Part shown: in pieces, positions 9,778 to 18,357 of the stretch
How positions within the stretch are numbered: position 1 is the stretch's first letter
Layout: the number at the start of each line of letters is the position of its first letter
Source: Pedobacter planticolens
GTDB taxonomy: Bacteria; Bacteroidota; Bacteroidia; Sphingobacteriales; Sphingobacteriaceae
Direction of reading: 5' to 3'
DNA: 64,000 nucleotides
Assembly: GCF_014172375.1 (NCBI RefSeq)
Contig: NZ_WNXD01000002.1
Span: 1,116,001 to 1,180,000, forward strand
The notes under the pieces: model-generated
Databases searched by the model: none
What the model was told of the DNA's origin: nothing
The model's input: only the letters and a program-made list of their open reading frames with translations
Translations under genes and position numbers: made by a program

Positions 9778-10134
9778 TTATTTGATTGTCTTCTTTGGTA
9801 CGTAATCTTTAGTAGAGATAATAATTACTCCGTTTTTTGCTCTTTGTCCGTATAGCGCTGTAGCTGAGGCATCTTTTAAAATACTTATAGTGCTGATTTT
9901 ATTTGGATCAATTCCTTTTATCCCAGCGTATTCGATGACTTCATCATTTAATACAACTAACGGATGATTTGTGTCTGCTTTATCAATAGCAACCCTACAG
10001 ATAAACCCTGAGGCCGAAGTTACTGTTTTAACCGTGTCAGGCTTTGTCTTTGCTGAACCAGTTTCTTGAGCATTGGCTTGCTGAAATGAGCATACTAAAA
10101 CTGTTAGTAACAACAAATAAATTAACTTTTTCAT
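9778..10134 (-). CDS. small secreted receptor-plug-like protein
   Basis: 118 residues with a signal peptide (MKKLIYLLLLTVLVCSF, ending ANA). The mature part carries only the end of a TonB-receptor plug: PLVVLNDEV, then IDPNKISTISILKDASATALYG and NGVIIISTK, the pattern that precedes the barrel in SusC-like receptors. No barrel follows. The segment is similar to the last ~70 residues of the M56 protein encoded 12 bp upstream. It is probably a stand-alone interaction module of the same periplasmic system. The start ATG directly precedes the signal peptide. Confidence 0.8.
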   Translation of the reverse strand: MKKLIYLLLLTVLVCSFQQANAQETGSAKTKPDTVKTVTSASGFICRVAIDKADTNHPLVVLNDEVIEYAGIKGIDPNKISTISILKDASATALYGQRAKNGVIIISTKDYVPKKTIK

Positions 10135-10146
10135 ATGCGATTTAAT

Positions 10147-12126
10147 TTAATTTCTATTGATAAGTGTTGCTGTTATTGAGCGAGGTTTTTGTTTTTTCGA
10201 TGTAATAACTATAGCGCCATTTTCACCACTTTTTCCGTATAGAGCAATAGCATTACTTCCTTTTAGCACAGTAATTCTTTCTACTGTTTTAGGGTCAATA
10301 TCTTTTAAAATACCCATCTCTTTTATTTCTCCATCTAAAACTACAAGAGGAGGGGTTTTATCGTCAGCATAACCTTTAAAGATAATATCTGTTTTAGCTT
10401 CTTGTTTTTCTGTTCCTAATGAAAACTTAATAGGGACGTTATATTTTACTCGAACTACTCTTCCATTTTGCATTCCAGGATTCCATCTTTTAGAGAGTTT
10501 TAAAACCCTAACTGCTTCTTCATCTGTGCCATAACCTAATTTTCGGTCTACTTTAATATTATTTAATGATCCATCTTTTTCTACTGTGAAAGAAACAAAT
10601 ACAGTACCTTGTATATCATTATCACCAGCTAATACTGGATATTTTATGTTTTCCCCTAAAAAGTTATAAAACTCATTAAGTCCTCCCGGATAACTTGGTG
10701 GAATCTCCATCGCCACAAAATTGTAAACTCTATTATCGGTAACTTCTTCTTTAGGTGCATAACCTGTTATAACTAGGTTTTGCAAAACAGTATATCCTTC
10801 TGTGTTTGTTGCGTCTTCATTTTTAAGTTGAGTATCTGTGCCATCAAGTTTAAAAGTTACTTTTAAGCAGTAATTACCATCTTTTTGAAAGAAGTCATCG
10901 TAATTAGCTATTTGCTGGGTAACTTCTTCATCGCAACCACCACCTAGTTCGTTTTGTACCACTAAATCGTTTACTTTACCACGACTAACTGTAAAATTAA
11001 CTACTAAATTTCCTTGTATTTTTTTCTTAACAGCTTCGGCTGGATACTTTATGCCATCTCCTAAGAATTTGTAAAAACTATTCCATGAATTTGCCTTTTC
11101 TTTTTCTAAGTTATCGCCACTGGCTGAAGGAGAAATCACGTTACTTTTGGTTACCAGATCTTGCACCTGAACTTGATCTAATTTAACTGCGGATGTTGAT
11201 GCTAAGTTTACCACGCTTAATGGAGCTTTTATTGCCTGATTTACCACTGAACTCGCATCATTTAAAGGTATTTGATCGGCTACTGCCAAAATCTGATTGT
11301 TTTTACGAATTGTGGCGGACGATAAAACAAGTGTTAATGCAAACAAGGGCACAAATAAACCATATTTTAAAATTGCGGTTTTCTTAGAGCGCTGTTTGTG
11401 CAGCATAAAAATTCTCTTTTTTATTAAGGATTTAGTGAAAAACCCATTCATTAATGTATTTGGTTTTACTCCAAAAGCTTGACTTAATAATAAAAGTGCA
11501 TAGGTTTCTTTATCTCCCTGAAATTTAGCTGCGGCCTCATCAGCCAAATATTCGTGTATGTTTTTAACCGATTTTTTGTACAAATAAATAACCGGATTAA
11601 ACCATGTAATTATTCCTAAAATCTCAAAAAAGATAACATCTAGGGTGTGTAATTGCTTTACATGAATGTCTTCATGCAAATCAACAGTAGCTCTTTCTGG
11701 TAAATTTTCGGCTACTGATTTTCGTTGAAAAAAAGAAAAGGCATCATTTGCACTAGCTCTGCTAAATAACAAGTTAATTGCTAACAACTGATAGATGAAG
11801 TATAGCAAATAGCAAAGTACACCAAAAATATAAATAATCACAATTAACCGCCCCCAATCGTATTGATCTTGTGTTTGCGGTAAAATGGCATAATTATTTA
11901 CGACGGCATTTATCTCGCTTACGCTGATATATAGTTTATCGCTTACTACTTTTTCGCTAAATAGTTCGAACCTTAAAAAAGGTATAGCCAAAGAGAATAA
12001 GCCCGATGAAACAAGGTATATCCGATTTAATACAAAATAGGTTTCCTTATCTAAAAGTAGCTTGTAAAAACAATAAAATATAATCAAGTAAATGTTTACT
12101 TGTAAGAGATAATGCGCCCAACTCAT
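10147..12126 (-). CDS. BlaR1-like M56 metallopeptidase fused to two TonB_C domains and a plug-like tail
   Basis: Residues 1-290 form a multi-helix membrane M56 peptidase of the BlaR1/MecR1 type, with zinc motif HEDIH and downstream NIHEYLADEAAA supplying the third ligand region. In place of a penicillin-binding sensor, the extracytoplasmic part has a degenerate TonB_C domain (about 350-435), a canonical TonB_C domain (about 470-570, YPGGLNEF to VKYNVPIKF) and a plug-like tail (PLVVLDGEI, VLKGSNAIALYG, NGAIVITSK). It overlaps the BlaI-type repressor gene by 4 bp. By analogy with BlaR1-BlaI it should cleave or trigger cleavage of the repressor on an envelope signal; the signal is unknown. Confidence 0.9.
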   Translation of the reverse strand: MSWAHYLLQVNIYLIIFYCFYKLLLDKETYFVLNRIYLVSSGLFSLAIPFLRFELFSEKVVSDKLYISVSEINAVVNNYAILPQTQDQYDWGRLIVIIYIFGVLCYLLYFIYQLLAINLLFSRASANDAFSFFQRKSVAENLPERATVDLHEDIHVKQLHTLDVIFFEILGIITWFNPVIYLYKKSVKNIHEYLADEAAAKFQGDKETYALLLLSQAFGVKPNTLMNGFFTKSLIKKRIFMLHKQRSKKTAILKYGLFVPLFALTLVLSSATIRKNNQILAVADQIPLNDASSVVNQAIKAPLSVVNLASTSAVKLDQVQVQDLVTKSNVISPSASGDNLEKEKANSWNSFYKFLGDGIKYPAEAVKKKIQGNLVVNFTVSRGKVNDLVVQNELGGGCDEEVTQQIANYDDFFQKDGNYCLKVTFKLDGTDTQLKNEDATNTEGYTVLQNLVITGYAPKEEVTDNRVYNFVAMEIPPSYPGGLNEFYNFLGENIKYPVLAGDNDIQGTVFVSFTVEKDGSLNNIKVDRKLGYGTDEEAVRVLKLSKRWNPGMQNGRVVRVKYNVPIKFSLGTEKQEAKTDIIFKGYADDKTPPLVVLDGEIKEMGILKDIDPKTVERITVLKGSNAIALYGKSGENGAIVITSKKQKPRSITATLINRN

Positions 12127-12500
12127 TTTGGTTTGTTTTTAAATTTGTTGATCATTTTTAAAATTTCATCCACATCACTTAAATCCAATTTTTCTTCTTT
12201 TACAAAAAACGAGAACATGCTTTCTACAGAGTTTTCAAAATAATTACCTAATAATTTTTCTGTTGCATGGCGCTTGTATTCTTCGCGACTAATTAAAGGA
12301 TGATATTTATGAGCTTTCCCAAAAGCTTCATGTCCAATAAATCCTTTAACTTCTAAAATTCTAATAATGGTAGATACCGTGTTGTAAGCAGGTTTAGGTT
12401 CTGGCAAATAATCCATTACTTCTTTTACGAATGAATTTTCTAGTTGCCATACAATTTGCATGATTTGTTCCTCTGCCTTTGTTAAATCTTTTATTTCCAT
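12123..12500 (-). CDS. BlaI/MecI/CopY-family transcriptional repressor
   Basis: 125 residues, the usual size of the family. The N-terminal winged helix begins LTKAEEQIMQIVWQL, and the recognition region is AYNTVSTIIRILEVKGF. The C-terminal helices (about 75-120) would dimerise and carry the site cut by the partner M56 protease. The stop overlaps the start of the M56 gene (ATGA), so the pair is translationally coupled. It probably represses its own operon from sites in the 12501-12665 gap. Confidence 0.93.
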   Translation of the reverse strand: MEIKDLTKAEEQIMQIVWQLENSFVKEVMDYLPEPKPAYNTVSTIIRILEVKGFIGHEAFGKAHKYHPLISREEYKRHATEKLLGNYFENSVESMFSFFVKEEKLDLSDVDEILKMINKFKNKPK

Positions 12501-12540
12501 GATAATTGTTGTTTTTATGGTGTTTGAGCGTTATTTTAAA

Positions 12541-12587
12541 TATGTTAAACAATATTGAATGTCCTAACATATAAATAATTTAACATA
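12541..12587. promoter_or_regulatory. candidate BlaI-type operator repeats
   Basis: A perfect 9-bp inverted pair, TATGTTAAA (12541-12549) and TTTAACATA (12579-12587), flanks a third partial copy, CTAACATATAA, near 12564. It lies in the divergent gap upstream of the repressor gene, where an autoregulatory operator is expected. Binding is not shown by sequence alone. Confidence 0.35.
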
Positions 12588-12665
12588 AACTTAAAACTAA
12601 TATTTTAGTTTACAAAACATTTCACTAATTATTTTCTATATTATTGAAAAATAAATCTCATCGGT

Positions 12666-14069
12666 ATGAAAATAGCCTTTCATGGTGCAGCCCGTAACGT
12701 TACAGGTAGCAAACATTTAATTACGTTAAACAACGGAAAAAAAATATTATTGGATTGTGGCATGTTTCAAGGTATGGGCCAAGAAACCGATGAACTAAAT
12801 AAAAACTTTGGCTTTAATGCAGCAGAAGTAGATATTTTAGTGCTTTCGCATGCGCATATAGATCACAGCGGATTAATTCCTCGATTAGTAGCGCAAGGTT
12901 TTAAAGGAGCGATTTATGGTACACCAGCCACTAAAGAATTAAGTAAAATATTGCTATTAGATTCTGCGAAAATACAGGCAGGCGATTTAAAATATAAAAA
13001 TAAAAAACAGCAGCAACGTGGTTTGCCATTAGAAGAAGCTTTGTACGAGGAAGAAGATGTGCTACAAGCAATGGATTATTTTGTGGCAGTTGATTACCAT
13101 ACAGAAACAAAGTTGATAGATGGCGTAACAGTGCAATTTGTAGATGCTGGACATATTATTGGTAGTGCATCGGTGCATTTAACTATTGTTGAGGATGGAA
13201 AAACTACAAAATTGAGTTTTAGTGGCGATGTTGGTCAGTATGGTGATTTGCTATTAAAATCTCCGGAAGAATTTCCGCAAGCTGATTATGTTTTATTAGA
13301 ATCTACCTATGGTGATAAATTGCACAAAGACGAGCAGCCAACTAAGGAAGCGTTATTGGCGGTAATTTTAAAAACCTGTGTACAGAAAAAAGGTAAAGTA
13401 ATTATCCCAGCTTTTAGTGTGGGCAGAACGCAAGAGATTTTATATATTTTAAATAATTTAGGTTTAGAAGGAAAATTGCCCGATGTTAAGGTATATGTGG
13501 ATAGTCCATTATCTGAAAAAGCTACACAAATTGTAGAAAGCCATTCGGAAGGATATAATCAGGAAGTTTTGGCGATTTTAAAAGTAGATGAGAACCCATT
13601 TGATTTTAAAAACCTACATTATGTAGAAGATGCGGAAGAATCTAAAGCGCTAAATTATAATCCAGATCCATGTATAATTATATCATCATCGGGCATGGCC
13701 GAAGCAGGAAGAGTAAAACATCACATTAAAAATAACATAAGCGATAGCAAGAATACAATTTTGATGGTTGGTTATTGCGAGCCTAATTCGTTAGGTGGTC
13801 GTTTAAAAAATGGTGCAAAGGAAGTAAGTATTTATGGCGAACAATTTCAAGTAATTGCCGAAGTACAAAGTATACAATCTATGAGTGCACATGGCGATTA
13901 TGAAGATTTACTCCGATTTATGTCCTGCCAAGATCCTGCTAAGGTTAAAAAAGTATTTTTAGTGCATGGAGAATATGATGTGCAGCAAATATTTGCGCAA
14001 AAATTAATTGCTGCCAGATTTTTGAATATAGAAATTCCAGATAGGCACCAGGAGTTTGAGTTAACCTAA
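12666..14069 (+). CDS. MBL-fold/beta-CASP RNA metallo-hydrolase
   Basis: 467 residues. The metallo-beta-lactamase signature LSHAHIDHSG (HxHxDH) lies near residue 60, with further metal ligands at DAGHIIGSASVHL and FSGDVGQYGD. The beta-CASP part carries SSSGMAEAGRVKHH and SMSAHGDYEDLL, and the C-terminal VFLVHGE is the last ligand motif. This is the CPSF73/YsgC-like architecture, associated with RNA endonuclease or exonuclease activity in the cytosol. It is divergent from the BlaI operon and ends 8 bp before a convergent gene with no obvious terminator. Confidence 0.92.
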   Translation: MKIAFHGAARNVTGSKHLITLNNGKKILLDCGMFQGMGQETDELNKNFGFNAAEVDILVLSHAHIDHSGLIPRLVAQGFKGAIYGTPATKELSKILLLDSAKIQAGDLKYKNKKQQQRGLPLEEALYEEEDVLQAMDYFVAVDYHTETKLIDGVTVQFVDAGHIIGSASVHLTIVEDGKTTKLSFSGDVGQYGDLLLKSPEEFPQADYVLLESTYGDKLHKDEQPTKEALLAVILKTCVQKKGKVIIPAFSVGRTQEILYILNNLGLEGKLPDVKVYVDSPLSEKATQIVESHSEGYNQEVLAILKVDENPFDFKNLHYVEDAEESKALNYNPDPCIIISSSGMAEAGRVKHHIKNNISDSKNTILMVGYCEPNSLGGRLKNGAKEVSIYGEQFQVIAEVQSIQSMSAHGDYEDLLRFMSCQDPAKVKKVFLVHGEYDVQQIFAQKLIAARFLNIEIPDRHQEFELT

Positions 14070-14077
14070 ATCAATTA

Positions 14078-14716
14078 TCAGATGGTAATTAAGTTATTTT
14101 TTATGCCATAAACCACTAAACCAGTTCTTGATTTGATATTCAATTTTGCAAAAAGTGATTCGCGATAATTATCTACTGTTCGTGGGCTGATATTCATTTC
14201 TGACGCAATCTCTTTGTAGGTTAATTCGGTGCTGCAATACTGAAGAAATATGAGCTCTTTTTCAGAAAATATAGGCTTTGTATCTTCGTTTTTTAATGAA
14301 ATTAATAATCTGCCTGACACTAAATCGTTAATGTAAAATCCCTTTTCTACAATGGTTTTAATCGCAGTTAACAATTCAGATGGTTTTGATTCCTTTAACA
14401 TGTAGCCGCCTGCTCCAGCTTTCAACATTCCGATAATTGCTTTTTCATCTTCAAACATGCTTAATGCTAAGACATGAGCCTGTGGATAATTTTCTTTTAG
14501 CCATTTGGTGGTCGCATATCCATCCATAATTGGCATATTAATATCCATTAAAATCACCTGAACGTTTTCAAAGATTTTAATTTTCTCTTGCAGATCTACG
14601 CCATTTTTTGCTTCAATAACAACATTGATTTCCTCAAACTCTGCTAATAGATTGGCAAGCCCCGAACGGAACAACGTATGGTCATCTACAACCGCTATAT
14701 CTATAGTATTTAACAT
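14078..14716 (-). CDS. NarL/FixJ-type response regulator
   Basis: An N-terminal receiver domain has the acidic pair VVDDH, phospho-Asp in ILMDINMP, Thr/Ser-type ALSMF and the lysine in MLKES. The C-terminal LuxR-type HTH is FSEKELIFLQYCSTELTYKEI to ISPRTVDNYRESLFAKL. I start at 14716 (MLNTIDIAVVDD, 212 residues), four bases after the histidine kinase stop; the longer frame would overlap the kinase. Last gene of a four-gene minus-strand operon. Target genes are unknown, but the nearby stand-alone LuxR HTH genes belong to the same DNA-binding class. Confidence 0.93.
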   Translation of the reverse strand: MLNTIDIAVVDDHTLFRSGLANLLAEFEEINVVIEAKNGVDLQEKIKIFENVQVILMDINMPIMDGYATTKWLKENYPQAHVLALSMFEDEKAIIGMLKAGAGGYMLKESKPSELLTAIKTIVEKGFYINDLVSGRLLISLKNEDTKPIFSEKELIFLQYCSTELTYKEIASEMNISPRTVDNYRESLFAKLNIKSRTGLVVYGIKNNLITI

Positions 14717-14720
14717 AATT

Positions 14721-15533
14721 TTATGGGTAAGGAATTTCAATTGAAGTTATAGTTCCATCAGTAGGATTTGAATTTATGGTAATTTTACCCTCAATCATTT
14801 TTATTCTATTATGAATTGATGATAGGCCTATTCCTTTATTTTGTGTTTTTGCTGTTTCATAATCAAAGCCGATGCCATTGTCTTTTACGGTTAAGTAAAG
14901 TAAATCTTTAATGATATAAACTTCTATTTCTATATGTGATGCTTGAGCATGTTTAATTATATTATTAATAATCTCTTGAAGCAGCCGCAAAATAATAAGG
15001 TCTTTGTTTGGCGATGAAATTTCGATATCGAGTAATTCGTTTTTTACTCTTATTTTGTAATTACCTATCTTTTTTAATCGATCTATTTCTTGTTTAATTG
15101 CCTTTCCTAACCCCGTTTGAACTATAAGTTCGCCATTCATTAATTTAGCTAAACCTCTTAATTCTTTAATAGAACTATTAACTAAACCTATAGATTCAGA
15201 CACTTTTTTCTCCAATTTTTGTGGTTCTTTTAAATTGATTGAACTTAAAGTAAGCGCTGTTAAACTTAGTAGTTGACCAATATTATCATGCAAATCTGAT
15301 GCGATGGTTTGCATGGTTTGCTCTTGTACTTCGAGGTGGGTTTTTAAGAGCTCTGATTCGAATTTTTGATGCATAGTTTTCGTTTCCTCTTTATGAAGTT
15401 TTCTGCGATGATTATTTATAACCACCAATAATATTAGCCCAATTGCAACAATAAAGAAAACAAGAGATATTAATATAATTGCCGTGAAGAAGTTTGACTC
15501 CTTTGGAGACATAGAAATGATTTGATCCAACAT
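14721..15533 (-). CDS. sensor histidine kinase (HisKA_3 type)
   Basis: A short N-terminus with one transmembrane helix (about residues 15-40) leads into a coiled coil. The HisKA_3 dimerisation box has phospho-acceptor His in ASDLHDNIGQLLSL. The HATPase_c domain follows with N-box IINNIIKHAQ, G1 DNGIGFD and G2 KGIGLSSIHNRI. Partner of the response regulator encoded 4 bp downstream. It overlaps the preceding membrane-protein gene by 64 bp; a start at 15512 (MSPKESN) would cut this to 43 bp. With almost no periplasmic loop of its own, it may sense through the polytopic protein encoded upstream. Confidence 0.92.
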   Translation of the reverse strand: MLDQIISMSPKESNFFTAIILISLVFFIVAIGLILLVVINNHRRKLHKEETKTMHQKFESELLKTHLEVQEQTMQTIASDLHDNIGQLLSLTALTLSSINLKEPQKLEKKVSESIGLVNSSIKELRGLAKLMNGELIVQTGLGKAIKQEIDRLKKIGNYKIRVKNELLDIEISSPNKDLIILRLLQEIINNIIKHAQASHIEIEVYIIKDLLYLTVKDNGIGFDYETAKTQNKGIGLSSIHNRIKMIEGKITINSNPTDGTITSIEIPYP

Positions 15534-16141
15534 CCGTACATAATAATATTCAAAAAATTCATAATAACATATCTTAAAGGGAAATAATTTTTTTTGCTGT
15601 AGGCAATTATTTCCTCATAAAAGGCACTAACACTAGTGCTGGTTGCATAAAAAATAAAGCATCCAGTAATAAACCAGAAAGCAGGTTCTTTTAAGATATC
15701 TTTAGGTTCCTCTTGGTGAAATAAACTGTAATAGTATAAAATAGATAATACGATTATAGATCCTCCAAATAAAGTATTAGTAGTAGAAAAGGATTTAAAA
15801 AAGCTAACGTTTATCCAGTTCCAAGCATAAAATCCAATCAAAAAGAATAAGAAAATAAGGCAAATGGTTTTTATTCTTTTTAGTTCGATGATTTTAGAAA
15901 AGATATAGAGGTGAAATAGGATATACAACATTAAATATAGGTTATAAAGCCATTGCGTATCGGGCCTTAAACCCAAAATCCTGCTCATGTAAAAGCTATA
16001 GCTCTCTATGGCTACTGTTAGGGCAAGATAGGGGGCAAACCATTGCCAAAATTTTGGAATGGTTTCTTTAAACAACAGAATGGATGTGAGTAAGCACATC
16101 CATTCTGCAAGTAAGGAGAACGGGAATTTAATTATTTCCAT
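15470..16141 (-). CDS. polytopic membrane protein, candidate sensor partner of the histidine kinase
   Basis: 223 residues with about six or seven hydrophobic helices and no recognisable catalytic motif. Aromatic-rich helices (for example YLMLYILFHLYIF) and a short cytoplasmic tail are visible. I recognise no named family. The gene overlaps the histidine kinase gene downstream and shares a TAATG junction (one base) with the gene upstream, so it is tightly coupled to the two-component pair. Role as signal-input subunit is an inference from this arrangement. Confidence 0.7.
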   Translation of the reverse strand: MEIIKFPFSLLAEWMCLLTSILLFKETIPKFWQWFAPYLALTVAIESYSFYMSRILGLRPDTQWLYNLYLMLYILFHLYIFSKIIELKRIKTICLIFLFFLIGFYAWNWINVSFFKSFSTTNTLFGGSIIVLSILYYYSLFHQEEPKDILKEPAFWFITGCFIFYATSTSVSAFYEEIIAYSKKNYFPLRYVIMNFLNIIMYGCWIKSFLCLQRSQTSSRQLY

Positions 16142-16671
16142 TATGGGGTTCCATCATAACCAATATCGTAATTATCATCATCATCGTTATTATATGGTGG
16201 GCAAATTTCTGCTTGGTCAAGGCCTTGACCTTCTCCTATATCTCCTTCTCTTATCTCTCTTGATGTTGCAAGTGAGATATAACTTTTGTTATCAAGTATA
16301 TCTCTAAAACCATGCCCAATTTTAGTATTACAAAGAACGGTTGTAGTCTTATTTTCATATTCACTAGCATTTGTATTCCCTGGCAACGGATCTGAAAGAG
16401 GGAAACAATGAGAAGCCAGATAAATTTTAAGCCCAAATGCTTTAATACTTTCTTTCTCAGCTTCTATTGCTTTAATTAGATTAGGGCTTAGTGTTTTATT
16501 GGCCATCAATAATTCTAATACTTCATACACGTTAAAATGTGAATATTTTAATGAATCTGTGCCTTTTATCTTTTGTCTATAAGCAAGAACCATATCTCTT
16601 ACCACATCCCTATCAAATCCTTTTGATCGAAATCCTAATAACTTCTCAGTGCCATTTAATTCTACTATCAT
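16141..16671 (-). CDS. uncharacterised cytosolic protein heading the two-component operon
   Basis: 176 residues, without signal peptide or membrane helix. The N-terminal half is helical (FDRDVVRDMVLAYRQKIKG). The middle has CFPLSDPLPGN. The end is strongly acidic (NNDDDDNYDIGYDG). I recognise no family. It is the first gene of the four-gene minus-strand operon; its stop shares a base with the next start (TAATG). It diverges from the small-gene operon at 16873, so the shared 200-bp gap probably holds both promoters. Confidence 0.65.
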   Translation of the reverse strand: MIVELNGTEKLLGFRSKGFDRDVVRDMVLAYRQKIKGTDSLKYSHFNVYEVLELLMANKTLSPNLIKAIEAEKESIKAFGLKIYLASHCFPLSDPLPGNTNASEYENKTTTVLCNTKIGHGFRDILDNKSYISLATSREIREGDIGEGQGLDQAEICPPYNNDDDDNYDIGYDGTP

Positions 16672-16762
16672 AATTTTTTTGTTTAGATGGTTTAATTTGT
16701 TAATTCAATATAAAAGTCGCTAATGTTCAGCGTATTAACAACAGTGAAATTACGTATGGATT

Positions 16763-16784
16763 TACCGTAAAAATACCTTGTTAA
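16763..16784 (+). promoter_or_regulatory. 22-bp upstream box, copy A
   Basis: Begins TACCGTAAAAATACC. Identical at 20 of 22 positions to 18704-18725. In both places exactly 40 bp separate the box from a TAnnTTTG -7 element. Candidate activator site for the small-gene promoters of this region. Confidence 0.5.
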
Positions 16785-16824
16785 CTCGGGTGTTTACCTC
16801 CTAACTTTTAGCATTACTTCGCTT

Positions 16825-16832
16825 TAATTTTG
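16825..16832 (+). promoter_or_regulatory. candidate -7 element for the 16873 operon
   Basis: TAATTTTG matches TAnnTTTG, 40 bp before the ATG at 16873. No clear -33 TTTG is seen, which would fit an activator-dependent promoter using the 22-bp box. Confidence 0.5.
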
Positions 16833-16872
16833 GGTATACAAATGTTTATTAACGCTAAAACTCAACAAAATC

Positions 16873-17202
16873 ATGGAGACAAAAAACTTTAAGACACTCG
16901 ATGAATTTAAAACCGAACTTATTTCAGATTCGGAAATGCAAAATCAATTCAAGGCAGATCCTATTGCAGCTATTAGTCAAATACAACAAAAAAAGCCATT
17001 AGATGATGTTTGGATTTATAGGATAGTGGTATTAGCATTAGGTATTACCATTCTTGCTATCATTCTTGGAACTATCGTGTTAATTGCAGTAGGAAGAGTT
17101 GAAGGCGATACAGGCGTGCCTACCATTCTAACTGCAATTGGATCTGCTGCCATAGGTGCTTTGGCAGGATTACTTGCGCCAACATCAACTAAAAACAATT
17201 AA
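16873..17202 (+). CDS. small two-helix membrane protein of unknown function
   Basis: 109 residues. A soluble N-terminus (about 1-45) contains SEMQNQFKADPIAAISQ, which resembles the nitrile-hydratase-like leader pattern (acidic, F, ADPxAA). Two hydrophobic segments follow: IVVLALGITILAIILGTIV (about 50-70) and the glycine/alanine-rich AIGSAAIGALAGLLAP (about 86-103). I recognise no family. First of three genes on the plus strand running to 18341, preceded by a -7 box and the 22-bp box. Confidence 0.65.
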   Translation: METKNFKTLDEFKTELISDSEMQNQFKADPIAAISQIQQKKPLDDVWIYRIVVLALGITILAIILGTIVLIAVGRVEGDTGVPTILTAIGSAAIGALAGLLAPTSTKNN

Positions 17203-17224
17203 TTATTTCATCAATAAATATGAT

Positions 17225-17479
17225 ATGACAATAGACCAATTAAAGGAGGTGATGAAATATCACCTTAAGAGTTTTAACGACGAGGGCGTTGGAATTAATG
17301 ACCAAACAATTCATAATTCAGTTCTTAGTGATTCTGATGGAATTGGAAATGCTAACTCAAAAACTATTTATCGAGCTTTTATGAGGTGGACAATGACTGA
17401 AAATGGGCATGAAGATAAAGTGTGGCCATCAGATTGGTTTGAAAAAGATGTATCGTATTTGGCATCAAAAATTATTTAA
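17225..17479 (+). CDS. small protein of unknown function
   Basis: 84 residues from ATG 17225 (MTIDQLKEVMKYHL); the longer frame from 17156 overlaps the previous gene and is unlikely. It is polar, with no signal or membrane helix, and has a tryptophan-rich end (FMRWTMTENGHEDKVWPSDWF). It starts 22 bp after the membrane protein gene and stops 10 bp before the outer-membrane-like protein gene, so the three probably form an operon. No family recognised. Confidence 0.6.
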   Translation: MTIDQLKEVMKYHLKSFNDEGVGINDQTIHNSVLSDSDGIGNANSKTIYRAFMRWTMTENGHEDKVWPSDWFEKDVSYLASKII

Positions 17480-17489
17480 TTAAGCTGTT

Positions 17490-18341
17490 ATGAAAATTAT
17501 TTATTTTAAATTATTAGGACTTATTTTCTTTTCCTTTTTAGCATTTATTACTTATGCCCAAGAAAAACCAATAGAGCTTTCAATTGGTAGTATAAAAACA
17601 GAGCTTAAGAATAAAGCTATCGATTTTGGAATAAAGTATGTTGAGTCCATTGATAGCCTTATCAGTAGAAAGGGTATATTCTTGGGTGGGAAAAAAAGCC
17701 TTTTTCAAGCATCTCCAGAAATTAATGTGCAATCAGGAACTGATGATGCTTTTTCATCAATAGATGTAAAACTTCAAGGCTTATTCATCTTCTTTAAAAC
17801 GAAAACAGTTGCGGGTGTTATAACTCCATGTTCTGATTGTTTATTTCATACTTTGCCGCTTGCAGCTGGAGTTGAAACGAATAACAGTTTTAATGTTATT
17901 AACGGAATTTTGGAAGTTGGGTATGTGCCGTGGTATCAATCTATGCAGAAGGTTCCAAAGCTTATAAAAAGCACAAAAATTGGTGTATTTGTACAAGGAG
18001 GTCAGAAATTTGATTGGAACAATGGAGGTAATGCCCCAGTTGGTGGAGAGTTGGACGAGAGTAAAGAGAAAATAGATGAAGCAATATTTAGATTGAAAGG
18101 AACTTTTTCCATGGACACAAAGAATCTGTTCCCAAAAAGTTGGGTTGGTTTAGTAGGTTCTACAGATGGTTGGTATGATATTCTAAATAAAGAAATTTAT
18201 TATACGCTCAGTGGAAAGTTGAGATTTTATTTATCAAGCAATAAGAAAAGATTCTTTGATTTTAAATACCAAAAAGGTTCTGGAGCACCAAACTTTAATC
18301 AAGGAGATCAATATGGGATGGGATTAACGGTTACTTTTTAA
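17490..18341 (+). CDS. secreted, probably outer-membrane beta-barrel-like protein
   Basis: 283 residues with a signal peptide (MKIIYFKLLGLIFFSFLAFITYAQ). The mature part is rich in alternating beta-type segments and ends with an aromatic residue (YGMGLTVTF), the usual last strand of outer-membrane barrels. Two cysteines (PCSDCLF) are close together. I recognise no family. It closes the three-gene operon starting at 16873; a dead LuxR-HTH gene follows 16 bp after its stop. Confidence 0.6.
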   Translation: MKIIYFKLLGLIFFSFLAFITYAQEKPIELSIGSIKTELKNKAIDFGIKYVESIDSLISRKGIFLGGKKSLFQASPEINVQSGTDDAFSSIDVKLQGLFIFFKTKTVAGVITPCSDCLFHTLPLAAGVETNNSFNVINGILEVGYVPWYQSMQKVPKLIKSTKIGVFVQGGQKFDWNNGGNAPVGGELDESKEKIDEAIFRLKGTFSMDTKNLFPKSWVGLVGSTDGWYDILNKEIYYTLSGKLRFYLSSNKKRFFDFKYQKGSGAPNFNQGDQYGMGLTVTF

Positions 18342-18357
18342 TATCCGACAAGACAAA

